From Dechloromonas sp. (GTDB taxonomy: Bacteria > Pseudomonadota > Gammaproteobacteria > Burkholderiales > Rhodocyclaceae), in assembly GCA_028689015.1 (NCBI GenBank), contig JAQTXC010000006.1:32972-85669 (forward strand): DNA of 52,698 nt, read 5' to 3'. A program made the translations under genes and the position numbers. Below, in pieces: positions 16,341 through 24,920 of the stretch (position 1 is its first letter; each line of letters opens with the position of its first letter). Below the pieces are notes generated by a model. The model was given only the letters and a program-made list of their open reading frames with translations. It was not told the origin of the DNA and did no database searches.

Positions 16341-17021
16341 CTAAGCGCTGGCGACGTCGGCCATCGGCAGGGCTGCTGCCCGTGCGGCCAGACGCTGATC
16401 GAGCAGGCGCTTGCCGGCCAGCAGAAAACCCAGCACAGCAAAACCGCCCGGTGGCAGGATCATCAACAGGGCGCCACCATAATCGGGCACCTGAACTTCC
16501 AGAAAGGCGAAAGACGGTCCGAGTAATTGCGAGGCCTGGGCAAACAAGGTGCCGGCCCCCAGGAGTTCGCGGATCAGGCCAATCAGCGTTAGCGCAGCGG
16601 TAAAACCCAGGCCCATGGCAATGCCATCCAGCGCACTGACCCAGACACCATTCTTGACCGCATAGGCCTCGGCTCGACCGAGAATGGCACAATTGACCAC
16701 GATCAGAGCGATGAAAAGGCCCAGCACCTTGTACAACTCGTGCAACCAGGCATTCATTGCCATATCGACGATGGTGACCAGGGTCGCGATCAGGACAACA
16801 AATACGGGAATACGCACCTGCGAACTCACCGTGTGGCGAATCATGGCCACCAGCATGTTGGACACCACCAGCACCACGGTCGAGGCCAGGCCCATACCCA
16901 GTCCATTGGTCCCGCTGGTCGTCACCGCCATGGTCGGGCACAGGGCCAGCATCTGGGCGAAAACGACGTTCTGCTCCCACAACCCATCCTTGAAAATCCT
17001 GCCGTAGGCTTGATCGCTCAT
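16341..17021 (-). CDS. rnfE: Rnf complex membrane subunit RnfE
   Basis: 226 residues, six membrane helices. It is the inverted-topology partner of RnfA. C28 (LALCPTMAV) and C111 (VNCAILGRAEA) correspond to the cysteines that hold the membrane [2Fe-2S] centre shared between RnfA and RnfE. The Rnf complex couples ion flux to electron transfer between NADH and ferredoxin/flavodoxin; in diazotrophs it drives reduction of low-potential donors for nitrogenase. It lies 9 bp downstream of rnfG. Confidence 0.96.
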   Translation of the reverse strand: MSDQAYGRIFKDGLWEQNVVFAQMLALCPTMAVTTSGTNGLGMGLASTVVLVVSNMLVAMIRHTVSSQVRIPVFVVLIATLVTIVDMAMNAWLHELYKVLGLFIALIVVNCAILGRAEAYAVKNGVWVSALDGIAMGLGFTAALTLIGLIRELLGAGTLFAQASQLLGPSFAFLEVQVPDYGGALLMILPPGGFAVLGFLLAGKRLLDQRLAARAAALPMADVASA

Positions 17022-17030
17022 GTCCCTCTC

Positions 17031-17636
17031 CTAAGCTGAAATTTCGCGCTGATGGGCGGCAAAAAACGCCAGCCCGCCCTTGACCGCCTTAACCACGGCA
17101 CGCGGCGTCACGGTGGCACCGGCAAACTGCTCGAACACCCCGTTATCTTTCTTGACCGCCCACAACTCGGCCGCTGGTTCGCCCAGCGCCTTGCCGGCAA
17201 AGTCGAGCACCCAGGGCGTTTTACGAACTTCGATCTTGTCGCCCAGCCCCGGCGTTTCGCTGTGTTTCAGCACGCGCACGCCCAAGATACGGCCGCTCAT
17301 ATCGACCGCCATCAACACCTGGATTTCGCCGGCGTAACCCCGTTCGCTGACTTTGAACAGCGCTGCGGTCATCGCCCCTCCCTGACGGGCGCGGTAAATG
17401 GTCACGGTTTTGCCATCTTTTTCCAGGTCGACCGTATCGCTGAGAAAATCGTTGTCGGCCAGGCCGGCGGGCAATACCTCGGACAAAGAATCACGCAGGT
17501 CCTTGGCCTCGGCGGCCGCAATCGCCGCACCGGTCGCCCCCGAGGCCAGGGCCAGGGCAGCACTGGCCAGCAAGGCCACGATGCCCAGCAGCAGCGGTTG
17601 ATAGGCCATTTTTTCGCGAATTGATTCGAGCATCAT
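17031..17636 (-). CDS. rnfG: Rnf complex FMN-binding subunit RnfG
   Basis: 201 residues: one N-terminal membrane helix (about 15-35) and a periplasmic FMN-binding domain. The flavinylation motif reads FAGATVTP, with T175 the expected covalent FMN site; the usual S/T before GAT is Ala here. The ATG at 17636 is preceded by GGGAG and sits 2 bp from the rnfD stop, so it was preferred over the upstream frame extension. ApbE, needed to attach FMN, is not in the window. Confidence 0.94.
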   Translation of the reverse strand: MMLESIREKMAYQPLLLGIVALLASAALALASGATGAAIAAAEAKDLRDSLSEVLPAGLADNDFLSDTVDLEKDGKTVTIYRARQGGAMTAALFKVSERGYAGEIQVLMAVDMSGRILGVRVLKHSETPGLGDKIEVRKTPWVLDFAGKALGEPAAELWAVKKDNGVFEQFAGATVTPRAVVKAVKGGLAFFAAHQREISA

Positions 17637-17637
17637 G

Positions 17638-18735
17638 TCAGGCTCCCTGCCCTTCCGGAATATCGAGCGGCTTGCCCTGGCGGTCACGACCAAGGATGCG
17701 CGGCTTGATGAAGCGGTCGATGACCGGCGTCAAGGCATTCATCAACAACACCGCGAAAGCCATCCCTTCGGGATAGGCCCCAAAACTGCGGATCACCCAG
17801 GTCACAAAACCAACACCCAGGCCAAAGATCAACTGGCCGAGCGCCGTATTCGGTGAGGTCACGTAATCGGTGGCAATAAAGAATGCGCCAAGCATCAGCG
17901 CCCCGGACAGCAGATGCGTTTCCGGGGCCAGAAAGCGGGCCGGGTCGATCCCGTGGGCTATCGCTGCCGGCAGCGCCACCCCGGCCAGGACGGCCAGCGG
18001 CGTATGCCAGGAAATGATGCGGCAGGCGATCAGATAAAGCCCCCCGGCCAGGATGAGCAGCGTGGCCGACTCGCCAAAACTCCCGGCCCGCACGCCGAAC
18101 CACGACTGCAGCCGGCTACTCTCGCCGCCCAGCGAATGCAGCAGGTCGATGCCACGCGCCATTTCCGTCTTGGCATGACCGAGTAGCGAAGCACTGGTCA
18201 TGGCATCGGGCACGGGCAGGCTGGTCAGGAAAATACGCAACCCCTCGACCACATCAGGCGCTGGCAGGCCTCCGCCGGGCAAGGGATGGACCCACCAGGT
18301 CAACGGCACCGGGAAGGACACCAGCAAGGCGACCCGCGCCACCATGGCCGGGTTAAAGACGTTTTGTCCGACGCCACCGAAAACCTGCTTGCCGATAATG
18401 ATGGCGATGAAGCCGCCGAGCACAGGCACCCACCACGGCGCCCAAGGCGGCAGGGTCAGCGCCAGCAACCAGCCGGTGAGCAAGGCCGAACCATCGAGCA
18501 AGCTCGCCTTGATGCGCGGCGCGCCCATCAGCTTCAGGGCCAGCGCTTCAAAACCGACACAGGCGGCCACCGTCAGCAGCCACATGAAGAAAGACGGCCA
18601 GCCGTACAGCCAGAAGCCGAACAAAGTTGCCGGCAGCAAGGCCCACTGGACGCGAAACATGGTCCGACCTACCGAGTTGCCGCCGTGAGCATGCGGTGAA
18701 GCGACCGGCTGGGCGGTCAGGACATGGCTATTCAT
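17638..18735 (-). CDS. rnfD: Rnf complex membrane subunit RnfD
   Basis: 365 residues with about nine or ten membrane helices. The flavinylation motif is DAMTSAS (177-183), so FMN would be linked to S183 where many RnfD proteins have Thr; this fits the looser Dxx(S/T)xA(S/T) pattern. Family segments GKQVFGGVGQNVFNPAMVAR (115-134) and DYVTSPNT are present. The start overlaps the rnfC stop (18732-18735), giving translational coupling. Confidence 0.95.
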   Translation of the reverse strand: MNSHVLTAQPVASPHAHGGNSVGRTMFRVQWALLPATLFGFWLYGWPSFFMWLLTVAACVGFEALALKLMGAPRIKASLLDGSALLTGWLLALTLPPWAPWWVPVLGGFIAIIIGKQVFGGVGQNVFNPAMVARVALLVSFPVPLTWWVHPLPGGGLPAPDVVEGLRIFLTSLPVPDAMTSASLLGHAKTEMARGIDLLHSLGGESSRLQSWFGVRAGSFGESATLLILAGGLYLIACRIISWHTPLAVLAGVALPAAIAHGIDPARFLAPETHLLSGALMLGAFFIATDYVTSPNTALGQLIFGLGVGFVTWVIRSFGAYPEGMAFAVLLMNALTPVIDRFIKPRILGRDRQGKPLDIPEGQGA

Positions 18736-20258
18736 GCGGATTCTCCCTGGGTTTGGGCGTTGACCGCAGCAGCTTCGGCGGCGACCTTGGCGGCGGCAGC
18801 CTCACGTTCAGCCTTGCGCCGGGCGGCAGCCTCCGCTTTTTCACGCGCTTCGCGGGCCAGCCGCTCCTGGCGCTGCAAGGCCAGCTTCTTGGTCGCATCG
18901 TTGCGTAGCTTGGTGCGGTCCTGCGCAGCCAGTTCGCCCTTGGCGTGGACAAAATACTGGACCAGCGGGATTGTCGACGGGCAGACGTAGGCACAGCAGC
19001 CGCAGGCGATGCAGTCCTTGAGACCGAGGTCAATCGCCTCGTCGTAGGCTTGGTTGCGAATGCGGGCGCTCATCTCCAGCGGCAGCAAGCCCATCGGGCA
19101 GGCCTTGACGCAGCGACCGCAGCGAATGCACGGATTCGGCTCCTGCGCCGCCACCTCGCTGGCATCCAGAGCCAGAATGCCGCTACTCCCCTTGACCACC
19201 GGCACCCGCCAGTGCGGGATCTGCATCCCCATCATCGGCCCGCCCATGATCCGCCGGGCCAGGCCCAGACCATCGCCCTTGAGACCACCGGCAAAGGCAA
19301 TCACCTCCTCGGCCAGCGTCCCGATACGGACCTCAATATTGCCAGGATAGGCCGCACACTGGCCGTTGACCGTGACCAGTCGGGAAATCAGCGGCTTGCC
19401 CTCGCGCACGGCGGCGCGCACGGCCAGCGCTGTCCCGACGTTATGGACAATAACGCCAATGTCGGCCGGTCGACCATCGGCGGGCACTTCGGTCCCGGTC
19501 AACACCTGAATCAGCTGTTTTTCCGAACCCATTGGATAGCGCGCCGGCACCGGCCGGATGACGACATCGCCCCGCCCTGCCGCCCGTTGCATGGCCGCAA
19601 TGGCCTCTGGCTTGTTGTCCTCGATGCCGACCAGCGCCACGTTGGCCCCGGTCGCGTGCTGCATGATGCGGATACCGTCGATGATGGCCGCTGCTTGGTC
19701 GCGCATCAGGCGATCATCGCAAGACAGATACGGTTCGCACTCGCCGCCGTTAATGACCAGCGTCGTCACTTTGGCCCGCGAGGCCCCCACCAGCTTGACC
19801 GACGACGGAAAGGCGGCGCCCCCCATGCCGACCACCCCCGCCGCAGCCACCCGCTGGCCAATCTCGGCCGGCGACAGGCTGAAAGGATCGACACACGCCG
19901 GCAATTCCCCCCACGCATCGCGGCCATCGGCCTCGAGAATGATCGCCGACAGGGTCAGGCCGGAAGGATGCGGCGCAGTGATTTCGCTGACCGCGACGAT
20001 GGTTCCGGAGGTGGGCGCATGAATCGGCGCCGATACCATGCCCTGCGCCTCGGCGATCAGTTCGCCCTTGCTCACCTGCTGCCCGACCAGCACTACCGGC
20101 CGCGCCGGGCCACCCAAATGTTGTTGCAAGGGCAAATAGAGCCGCTGCGGCACCGGCATGACACGCACCGGCGCATCGGCCGCCGGGCGCTTGTGATCAT
20201 CGGGGTGCACACCCCAGTCATCACTCAGGAGATGCTTGAGAAGATTCATGAATCCCAT
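18732..20258 (-). CDS. rnfC: Rnf complex NADH/4Fe-4S subunit RnfC
   Basis: 508 residues. It has an N-terminal barrel-sandwich domain, an NADH/FMN-binding Rossmann-like part (GVVGMGGAAFPSSVKL, 141-156; NGGECEPYLSCDDRL, 170-184) and a SLBB-like segment. Two 4Fe-4S clusters follow: C377, C380, C383, C387 and C416, C419, C422, C426. From about 460 the tail is an Ala/Arg/Glu-rich, probably helical extension, as common in proteobacterial RnfC. Alternative starts M1 and M4 are both possible; neither has a strong ribosome binding site. It is peripheral on the cytoplasmic face and accepts electrons from or gives them to NADH. Confidence 0.96.
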   Translation of the reverse strand: MGFMNLLKHLLSDDWGVHPDDHKRPAADAPVRVMPVPQRLYLPLQQHLGGPARPVVLVGQQVSKGELIAEAQGMVSAPIHAPTSGTIVAVSEITAPHPSGLTLSAIILEADGRDAWGELPACVDPFSLSPAEIGQRVAAAGVVGMGGAAFPSSVKLVGASRAKVTTLVINGGECEPYLSCDDRLMRDQAAAIIDGIRIMQHATGANVALVGIEDNKPEAIAAMQRAAGRGDVVIRPVPARYPMGSEKQLIQVLTGTEVPADGRPADIGVIVHNVGTALAVRAAVREGKPLISRLVTVNGQCAAYPGNIEVRIGTLAEEVIAFAGGLKGDGLGLARRIMGGPMMGMQIPHWRVPVVKGSSGILALDASEVAAQEPNPCIRCGRCVKACPMGLLPLEMSARIRNQAYDEAIDLGLKDCIACGCCAYVCPSTIPLVQYFVHAKGELAAQDRTKLRNDATKKLALQRQERLAREAREKAEAAARRKAEREAAAAKVAAEAAAVNAQTQGESA

Positions 20259-20279
20259 GGTTGGCTCACGCTTTCAGAA

Positions 20280-20807
20280 TCAGGCAGCGACCGGCCTGGG
20301 CATCACCCAGTGCTGCAAAGTGACCGGTACCGGCCGCATGACCAGCGCCTCGGTCGGACATTTTTCGATGCAACTCGAACAGCCGGTGCAGGCCTCGCGG
20401 AAGACGTTATGCACCTGTTTGGCAGCACCGATGATGGCGTCAGTCGGGCAGACCTTGCTGCAGCGACAGCAGCCGATGCACAACTCCTCGGCCACCACGG
20501 CGATTTTCGGGCCATCGTCGGCCATCGCCGACAGATCAACCGTCAACCCCAGCTTGGCGGCAATGGCCGACGCCAGAGCCTTGCCGCCTGGCGGGCAACA
20601 GGTGGCGGGAGCCGTGCCATTGACAATCGCCTCGGCTGCCCCGTTGCAGCCGGGAAAACCGCACTGACCACAGTTGGAACCCGGCATCATGACAAGCAAC
20701 TCTTCGACCACCGGATTGCCCTCGACCTTGAGAAACTTGTTCGCAATGCCGAGCACGATGCCCAGCGCAGCACCGAGCAGGGTCAGACTGAGAATGGCGG
20801 CGATCAT
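20280..20807 (-). CDS. rnfB: Rnf complex ferredoxin-like subunit RnfB
   Basis: 175 residues: one N-terminal membrane helix (2-22), a Fes-type 4Fe-4S domain (C46, C49, C54 and C70 or C71 in GSNCGQCGFPGCNG), and two ferredoxin-type clusters (C110, C113, C116, C120 and C140, C143, C146, C150). It is the entry or exit point for ferredoxin electrons in the complex. It is 12 bp after rnfA and 21 bp before rnfC in the same operon. Confidence 0.96.
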   Translation of the reverse strand: MIAAILSLTLLGAALGIVLGIANKFLKVEGNPVVEELLVMMPGSNCGQCGFPGCNGAAEAIVNGTAPATCCPPGGKALASAIAAKLGLTVDLSAMADDGPKIAVVAEELCIGCCRCSKVCPTDAIIGAAKQVHNVFREACTGCSSCIEKCPTEALVMRPVPVTLQHWVMPRPVAA

Positions 20808-20819
20808 CGCGTTCTCCCT

Positions 20820-21398
20820 TTAGACATTGAGGCCCGAAAAGCCCATGAAAGACAGGGCCAGCAGGCTAATGGTGACGAAGGCAATCGGCGCACCGGCGAA
20901 AGCAGCCGGCACCCGGGCCAGCGCGATGCGTTCGCGCAGGCCGGCAAAAATCAACATGACCAGCGTGAAGCCCAGCGCCGAGCCGAAGCCGTACAACAGA
21001 CTCTTGAACAAGCTGAACTGCTGCTGCACGTTGAGCAGCGCCACACCGAGCACGGCGCAGTTAGTGGTAATCAGCGGCAGGTAGATGCCCAGCGACTGAT
21101 ACAGGCCGGGGCTGGATTTCTTGATGAACATCTCGGTGAATTGCACCACCGAGGCAATGACCAGAATGAAGGACAGGATGCGCAGATAGCCCAAACCCAG
21201 GGGCGTCAGCAGCCAGTGGTCAAGCATCCAGGAGGCGCCGGAGGCCAGCACGATGACGAAGGTCGTGGCCAACCCCATGCCAAAAGCACTATCGACGCTT
21301 TTCGACACACCCATCACCGGGCACAGACCCAGGAACTTGATCAAGACCACGTTATTGACCAGGGCGGTACTTAGCAACAGTAAGAGAATTTCACTCAT
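20820..21398 (-). CDS. rnfA: Rnf complex membrane subunit RnfA
   Basis: 192 residues, six membrane helices. C26 ([10 protein letters not shown]) and C114 (TTNCAVLG) are the conserved cysteines of the intramembrane [2Fe-2S] site shared with RnfE. The ATG at 21398 starts [16 protein letters not shown], the canonical RnfA beginning; a longer frame to 21557 runs through the promoter and is not used. It is the first gene of the rnfABCDGE-rnfH operon, 48 bp downstream of a sigma-54 promoter, so expression should follow NifA and nitrogen-fixing conditions. Confidence 0.97.
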   Translation of the reverse strand: MSEILLLLLSTALVNNVVLIKFLGLCPVMGVSKSVDSAFGMGLATTFVIVLASGASWMLDHWLLTPLGLGYLRILSFILVIASVVQFTEMFIKKSSPGLYQSLGIYLPLITTNCAVLGVALLNVQQQFSLFKSLLYGFGSALGFTLVMLIFAGLRERIALARVPAAFAGAPIAFVTISLLALSFMGFSGLNV

Positions 21399-21445
21399 GT
21401 CGGGCTCTTTATCCGGGTTTCCCCAAAGTTTCACACCCCACTCTC

Positions 21446-21461
21446 TGCATAAGCCGTGCCA
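21446..21461 (-). promoter_or_regulatory. Sigma-54 promoter of the rnf operon
   Basis: On the minus strand TGGCAC-GGCTT-ATGCA: the GG (-24) and GC (-12) doublets are exactly 10 bp apart, matching TGGCAC-N5-TTGC at all but one core base. The expected start is near 21435, about 37 bp before the rnfA ATG. The NifA site at 21544-21559 lies about 85-100 bp upstream, a normal enhancer distance. Confidence 0.82.
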
Positions 21462-21543
21462 ATGAGCCCATTCCCGGAAAAACGCCTGCCAGGGCGCTTC
21501 AGACGATCGACGCACCAGATCAATGCATTTTTCATGCACACAA

Positions 21544-21559
21544 TGTCGCGAAAACAACA
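21544..21559. promoter_or_regulatory. NifA upstream activator sequence (TGT-N10-ACA)
   Basis: TGT at 21544-21546 and ACA at 21557-21559 are separated by 10 bp, a full match to the NifA enhancer consensus. It lies between two divergent sigma-54 promoters and could serve both rnf and nifLA. A loosely IHF-like sequence (GATCAA-N4-TTT, 21518-21530) lies on the rnf side. Confidence 0.75.
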
Positions 21560-21581
21560 GAGTTTTCGTCGCATTTACCCC

Positions 21582-21604
21582 AAAGCCTTGTGCGGCAAGG
21601 CTTT
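21582..21604. other. Perfect 9-bp inverted repeat between NifA site and nifL promoter
   Basis: AAAGCCTTG (21582-21590), five-base spacer TGCGG, CAAGGCTTT (21596-21604). No T-run follows on either strand, so it is not a standard terminator. It sits 22 bp upstream of the -24 element of nifL and could be an operator or a DNA structural element. Confidence 0.5.
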
Positions 21605-21625
21605 AAACATCGCACCCCAAGACGC

Positions 21626-21639
21626 GGCACGGATTCTGC
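21626..21639 (+). promoter_or_regulatory. Sigma-54 promoter of nifLA
   Basis: The core GGCAC-GGATT-CTGC places GG (21626-21627) and GC (21638-21639) 10 bp apart, as required for -24/-12 promoters. The expected start is near 21651, 29 bp before the nifL ATG. With the NifA site about 70 bp upstream, nifLA would be autoactivated or NtrC-activated. Confidence 0.72.
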
Positions 21640-21679
21640 TAACGATGAGGAAACGCATTCTTTCTCAGGAGACTCGCCC

Positions 21680-23212
21680 ATGCCGGCCGCCAAGCTCGCC
21701 CAGCCCGCCGATTTGCCGAATCCGGCCGTGGCCCTGCCCCCCGAAGCCTACCGTCAAGCGGTCGACCAAGCCGACCTGGCCATTTCGATCACCGATGCCC
21801 GGGCCAATATCCTGTTCGCCAACGAAGCCTTCAGCCGCGTCACTGGCTACAGCGCCGAGGAAATCATTGGCCAGAACGAATCCGTCCTCTCCAACCACAC
21901 CACGCCAGCCGCCTTGTACCAGGCCATGTGGTCCAGCCTGGCGGCCCGTCGCCCCTGGAACGGACGCCTGCTCAATCGGCGCAAGGATGGCACCCTCTAC
22001 CTGGCTGAATTGTCAATTTCACCAGTCATTGGCCAGGGTGGCCAGGCCAGCCACTACCTCGGCATGCACCGGGATGTGACCGAACTACACCGACTCGAGT
22101 GCCTGGTCAGCAACCAAAAACAGTTGATCGAATCGGTCGTCGATGCAGCGCCCATCGCCTTTGCCCTGCTCGACAGCACTGGACGTATCCTGCTCGACAA
22201 CCAGGAATATAAAAAACTGGTCACCGACCTGCGCCTGCCAGAGCCGGCCCATACCCTGCTCGACAGCCTGTGCCCCGATTGGCGCGACACCCTGATCACG
22301 CAAATCAGCCAATGCACCTTCGTCAACCGCGAAACCCGGATCGACCGGCCAGGCAGTCGGCCGCGCTGGCTCTCCGTCACCACCTCGGTCATCGATATGC
22401 ACGGCGACGATGCCGACAGCTATTTCTGTACCACCGGCCAACCGGGCCTGTTGCTGGTCATTGCCGACATCACCAGCCTGCGCGAAGAACAGGAACGCCG
22501 CCGGGCCACCACCCTGCAAGCCGTGCTGGCGGAAGAAGAACGGACCGCCGCCATTCGCGAGGGCCTGTCCGCCGCTCTCTTTCGCTTGGAAGAACCGCTC
22601 AACATCATGACCTCGGCCATTGCCGTGCTGTCGCGCCGCGACCCAGCCAGCGCCCGCGTCTTACAGGATGCACTGAGCGCCAGCCGCGAACACATGGACA
22701 CGCTGCGCCAGGTCATCCCGCAAAGCCCGCAAGAAATTATTGTTTCGGTCAATCTCAACGAAATCCTGCGCGACGTCCTGGAAATCTGCACCCCGCGCCT
22801 GTTGACCGCGGGCATCGTCGTGGACTGGCACCCCGCCGCCACCTTACCGAGCATGACCGGCCGCCCCCTGCAATTGCGCATGCTGTTCAAGGCACTGGTC
22901 GATAACGCGATTGAGGCCATGAATGTCAAAGGCTGGCGGCGGCGCGAATTATCGCTACTGTCTGCGGTCGACGGTGACCGGATCGTCATTTCGGTCATCG
23001 ATACCGGCCCGGGCATTCCGCCGGACTGGCGGCTGAAGGCCTTTGAACCCTTCTTCACCGCCAAGAACGGCAGCGGCAAACACATCGGCACCGGCCTGTC
23101 GCGCGCCCAGCAAGTGGTTGCCGACCACGGCGGCATTATCGATCTCGACGAGAGCCCGAGCGGCGGCTGTGCCGTCATCGTCGAATTCCGCCTTGACGGC
23201 GACCCGATCTGA
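21680..23212 (+). CDS. nifL: NifL, redox/nitrogen-sensing anti-activator of NifA
   Basis: 510 residues, close to Azotobacter NifL. PAS1 (about 21-135), with [25 protein letters not shown] FAD-binding PAS features, would carry the redox-sensing flavin. PAS2 is about 148-270. A kinase-like linker reads [14 protein letters not shown] (300-313) and lacks the phospho-accepting His. The ATPase domain has [20 protein letters not shown] and [11 protein letters not shown]. NifL inhibits NifA by ADP-dependent complex formation under oxygen or fixed nitrogen, with GlnK input, rather than by phosphotransfer. The ATG at 21680 follows AGGAGA; the GTG-started extension from 21590 is rejected because it would cross the promoter. 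The nifA ATG is 19 bp downstream. Confidence 0.93.
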   Translation: MPAAKLAQPADLPNPAVALPPEAYRQAVDQADLAISITDARANILFANEAFSRVTGYSAEEIIGQNESVLSNHTTPAALYQAMWSSLAARRPWNGRLLNRRKDGTLYLAELSISPVIGQGGQASHYLGMHRDVTELHRLECLVSNQKQLIESVVDAAPIAFALLDSTGRILLDNQEYKKLVTDLRLPEPAHTLLDSLCPDWRDTLITQISQCTFVNRETRIDRPGSRPRWLSVTTSVIDMHGDDADSYFCTTGQPGLLLVIADITSLREEQERRRATTLQAVLAEEERTAAIREGLSAALFRLEEPLNIMTSAIAVLSRRDPASARVLQDALSASREHMDTLRQVIPQSPQEIIVSVNLNEILRDVLEICTPRLLTAGIVVDWHPAATLPSMTGRPLQLRMLFKALVDNAIEAMNVKGWRRRELSLLSAVDGDRIVISVIDTGPGIPPDWRLKAFEPFFTAKNGSGKHIGTGLSRAQQVVADHGGIIDLDESPSGGCAVIVEFRLDGDPI

Positions 23213-23231
23213 GCAGAACGAGACACCCGGC

Positions 23232-24851
23232 ATGCATGAACACCACACCCTGCACAATGTGAACGACGACTGCCCGCCGCCCGGCGGCTACTGCCGAACA
23301 CACGAACTCAACATCCTGCTGCTCGCCGCGCTCTACGCGGTCAGCCGCGTTCTCAGCCGCTCGCTGGCCTTTGACGAAACCTTGCGCGACGTCCTGCGCG
23401 TCCTGCACGATGAAGCCGGCCTCAGCCGCGGCTTGATTGGCGTCGTGGATGCAGAAAGCGGCAAACTGCTCATCCACACCATCTACAACCCGGACGGCCC
23501 CAACACCGACGATGGCGCCTACGGCCCAGGTGAAGGCATGATTGGCCAGATTCTCGAACGACCACGCACCATCAAATTAACCCGGGTCGCCGACGAATCA
23601 CGCTTCCTGAACCGCACCCAACTCTACGACCCGGCACTGCCCTTCATTGCCGTCCCGATCAAAATCGGCAGCCACCTGCAAGGCGTCCTCGCCGTCCAAC
23701 CAGAAGCGGCAGAAGACGGCCTGCTCGAAGAGCGCGCCCAATTTGTCGAAATGGTCGCCAACCTGATCGGCCAGAGCCTGCGCCTGTCACTTGACGTCGC
23801 CCAGGAAAAATCAACGCTGGTCGAAGAACGCGACCTGCTCCGCCGCACCGTTCGCCACCAGCACGGCTTCGACAGCATGGTCGGCCATTCGGCGGTGATG
23901 CGGCGGGTCTTCGACCAGGCACGCATGGTCGCCAAATGGAACACCACCGTCCTGATCCGCGGTGAAACCGGCACTGGCAAGGAACTGATCGCCAACGCCA
24001 TCCATTACAACTCGCCGCGCGCCCGCAACATGCTGGTCAAGCTGAACTGTGCCGCGCTGCCCGAGAACCTGCTCGAATCCGAGCTCTTCGGCCACGAACG
24101 CGGCGCCTTCACCGGTGCCGTCGAAGCGCGCAAGGGACGCTTCGAACAGGCCCATGGCGGCACACTGTTTCTCGATGAAATCGGCGAAGTCTCGGCGGCC
24201 TTCCAGGCCAAGCTGCTGCGCATCCTGCAGGAAGGCGAATTCGAACGGGTCGGCGGCAGCAAGACCATCAAGGTTGATGTACGCATCATCGCAGCGACCC
24301 ACCGCGACCTGGAAACCGCCGTCGAGATGGGCGATTTCCGCGAGGATCTGTTCTACCGGCTCAACGTCATGCCCTTGTTCCTGCCGCCCTTGCGCGAGCG
24401 CATCGAGGACATTCCGGAAATCGCCCGCCACCTGCTGACCAAGATCGGCACCGACCAGAAACGCAAGCTGACGCTAACCGACATGGCCAATCGTCGCCTC
24501 GCCGCCCATGACTGGCCAGGCAATGTACGCGAACTGGAAAACTGCCTGGAACGCGCCGCCGTGCTCTCCGACGACGGCCGCATCGATGTCGACCTGATCC
24601 GTTTTCCGAGCGCCCGTGAGCGCGGTTCGGCCCGCCCGCTGCGCACCGCCACACCGGCGGTCAACAGTGCCAGCAGCCCGATTTCCGACGTCGACCTGAA
24701 CGACCCCGACCTGTCGGAACGCGAACGAGTGATTGCCGCCCTCGAACAGGCGGGCTGGGTACAGGCCAAGGCGGCCCGCATCCTCGGCATGACGCCACGC
24801 CAGATTGCCTACCGCATCCAGACCTTGAACATCGAGGTCAAGCAGTTCTGA
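23232..24851 (+). CDS. nifA: NifA, sigma-54-dependent activator of nitrogen fixation genes
   Basis: 539 residues. GAF domain (about 45-185), linker, AAA+ domain with Walker A GETGTGKE (244-251), the sigma-54 contact loop GAFTGA (291-296) and Walker B TLFLDEIG (311-318), then a Fis-type helix-turn-helix at [19 protein letters not shown] (511-529). The interdomain linker after the AAA+ domain lacks the cysteine set found in oxygen-sensitive rhizobial NifA, so oxygen control should come through NifL. The start at 23232 begins MHEHHTLHN; the upstream frame overlaps nifL. It binds TGT-N10-ACA sites such as 21544-21559. Confidence 0.96.
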   Translation: MHEHHTLHNVNDDCPPPGGYCRTHELNILLLAALYAVSRVLSRSLAFDETLRDVLRVLHDEAGLSRGLIGVVDAESGKLLIHTIYNPDGPNTDDGAYGPGEGMIGQILERPRTIKLTRVADESRFLNRTQLYDPALPFIAVPIKIGSHLQGVLAVQPEAAEDGLLEERAQFVEMVANLIGQSLRLSLDVAQEKSTLVEERDLLRRTVRHQHGFDSMVGHSAVMRRVFDQARMVAKWNTTVLIRGETGTGKELIANAIHYNSPRARNMLVKLNCAALPENLLESELFGHERGAFTGAVEARKGRFEQAHGGTLFLDEIGEVSAAFQAKLLRILQEGEFERVGGSKTIKVDVRIIAATHRDLETAVEMGDFREDLFYRLNVMPLFLPPLRERIEDIPEIARHLLTKIGTDQKRKLTLTDMANRRLAAHDWPGNVRELENCLERAAVLSDDGRIDVDLIRFPSARERGSARPLRTATPAVNSASSPISDVDLNDPDLSERERVIAALEQAGWVQAKAARILGMTPRQIAYRIQTLNIEVKQF

Positions 24852-24920
24852 CCCCACCAGAGGTCTTTGCCCCCAAATGTCCGGCAGTGGATCAGCCGCC
24901 TCAGCGGCCGATGGTGCGAA

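Noticed and set aside
18732..18900. Ala/Arg/Glu-rich tail of RnfC as a tandem repeat
   Set aside because: The composition is biased but there is no regular repeat unit; such tails are common in proteobacterial RnfC.
18945..21374. An 809-codon plus-strand open frame opposite rnfA, rnfB and rnfC
   Set aside because: It lies antisense to three well-identified Rnf genes; its Arg/His/Gln/Asp-rich composition is the usual shadow of GC-rich coding sequence.
21590..21679. GTG-started N-terminal extension of nifL
   Set aside because: It would run through the sigma-54 promoter, and a good ribosome binding site precedes the ATG at 21680.
24896..24909. GCCGC-CTCA-GCGGC hairpin between nifA and the cyclase gene as a terminator
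   Set aside because: The stem is only 5 bp and no T-run follows on either strand.
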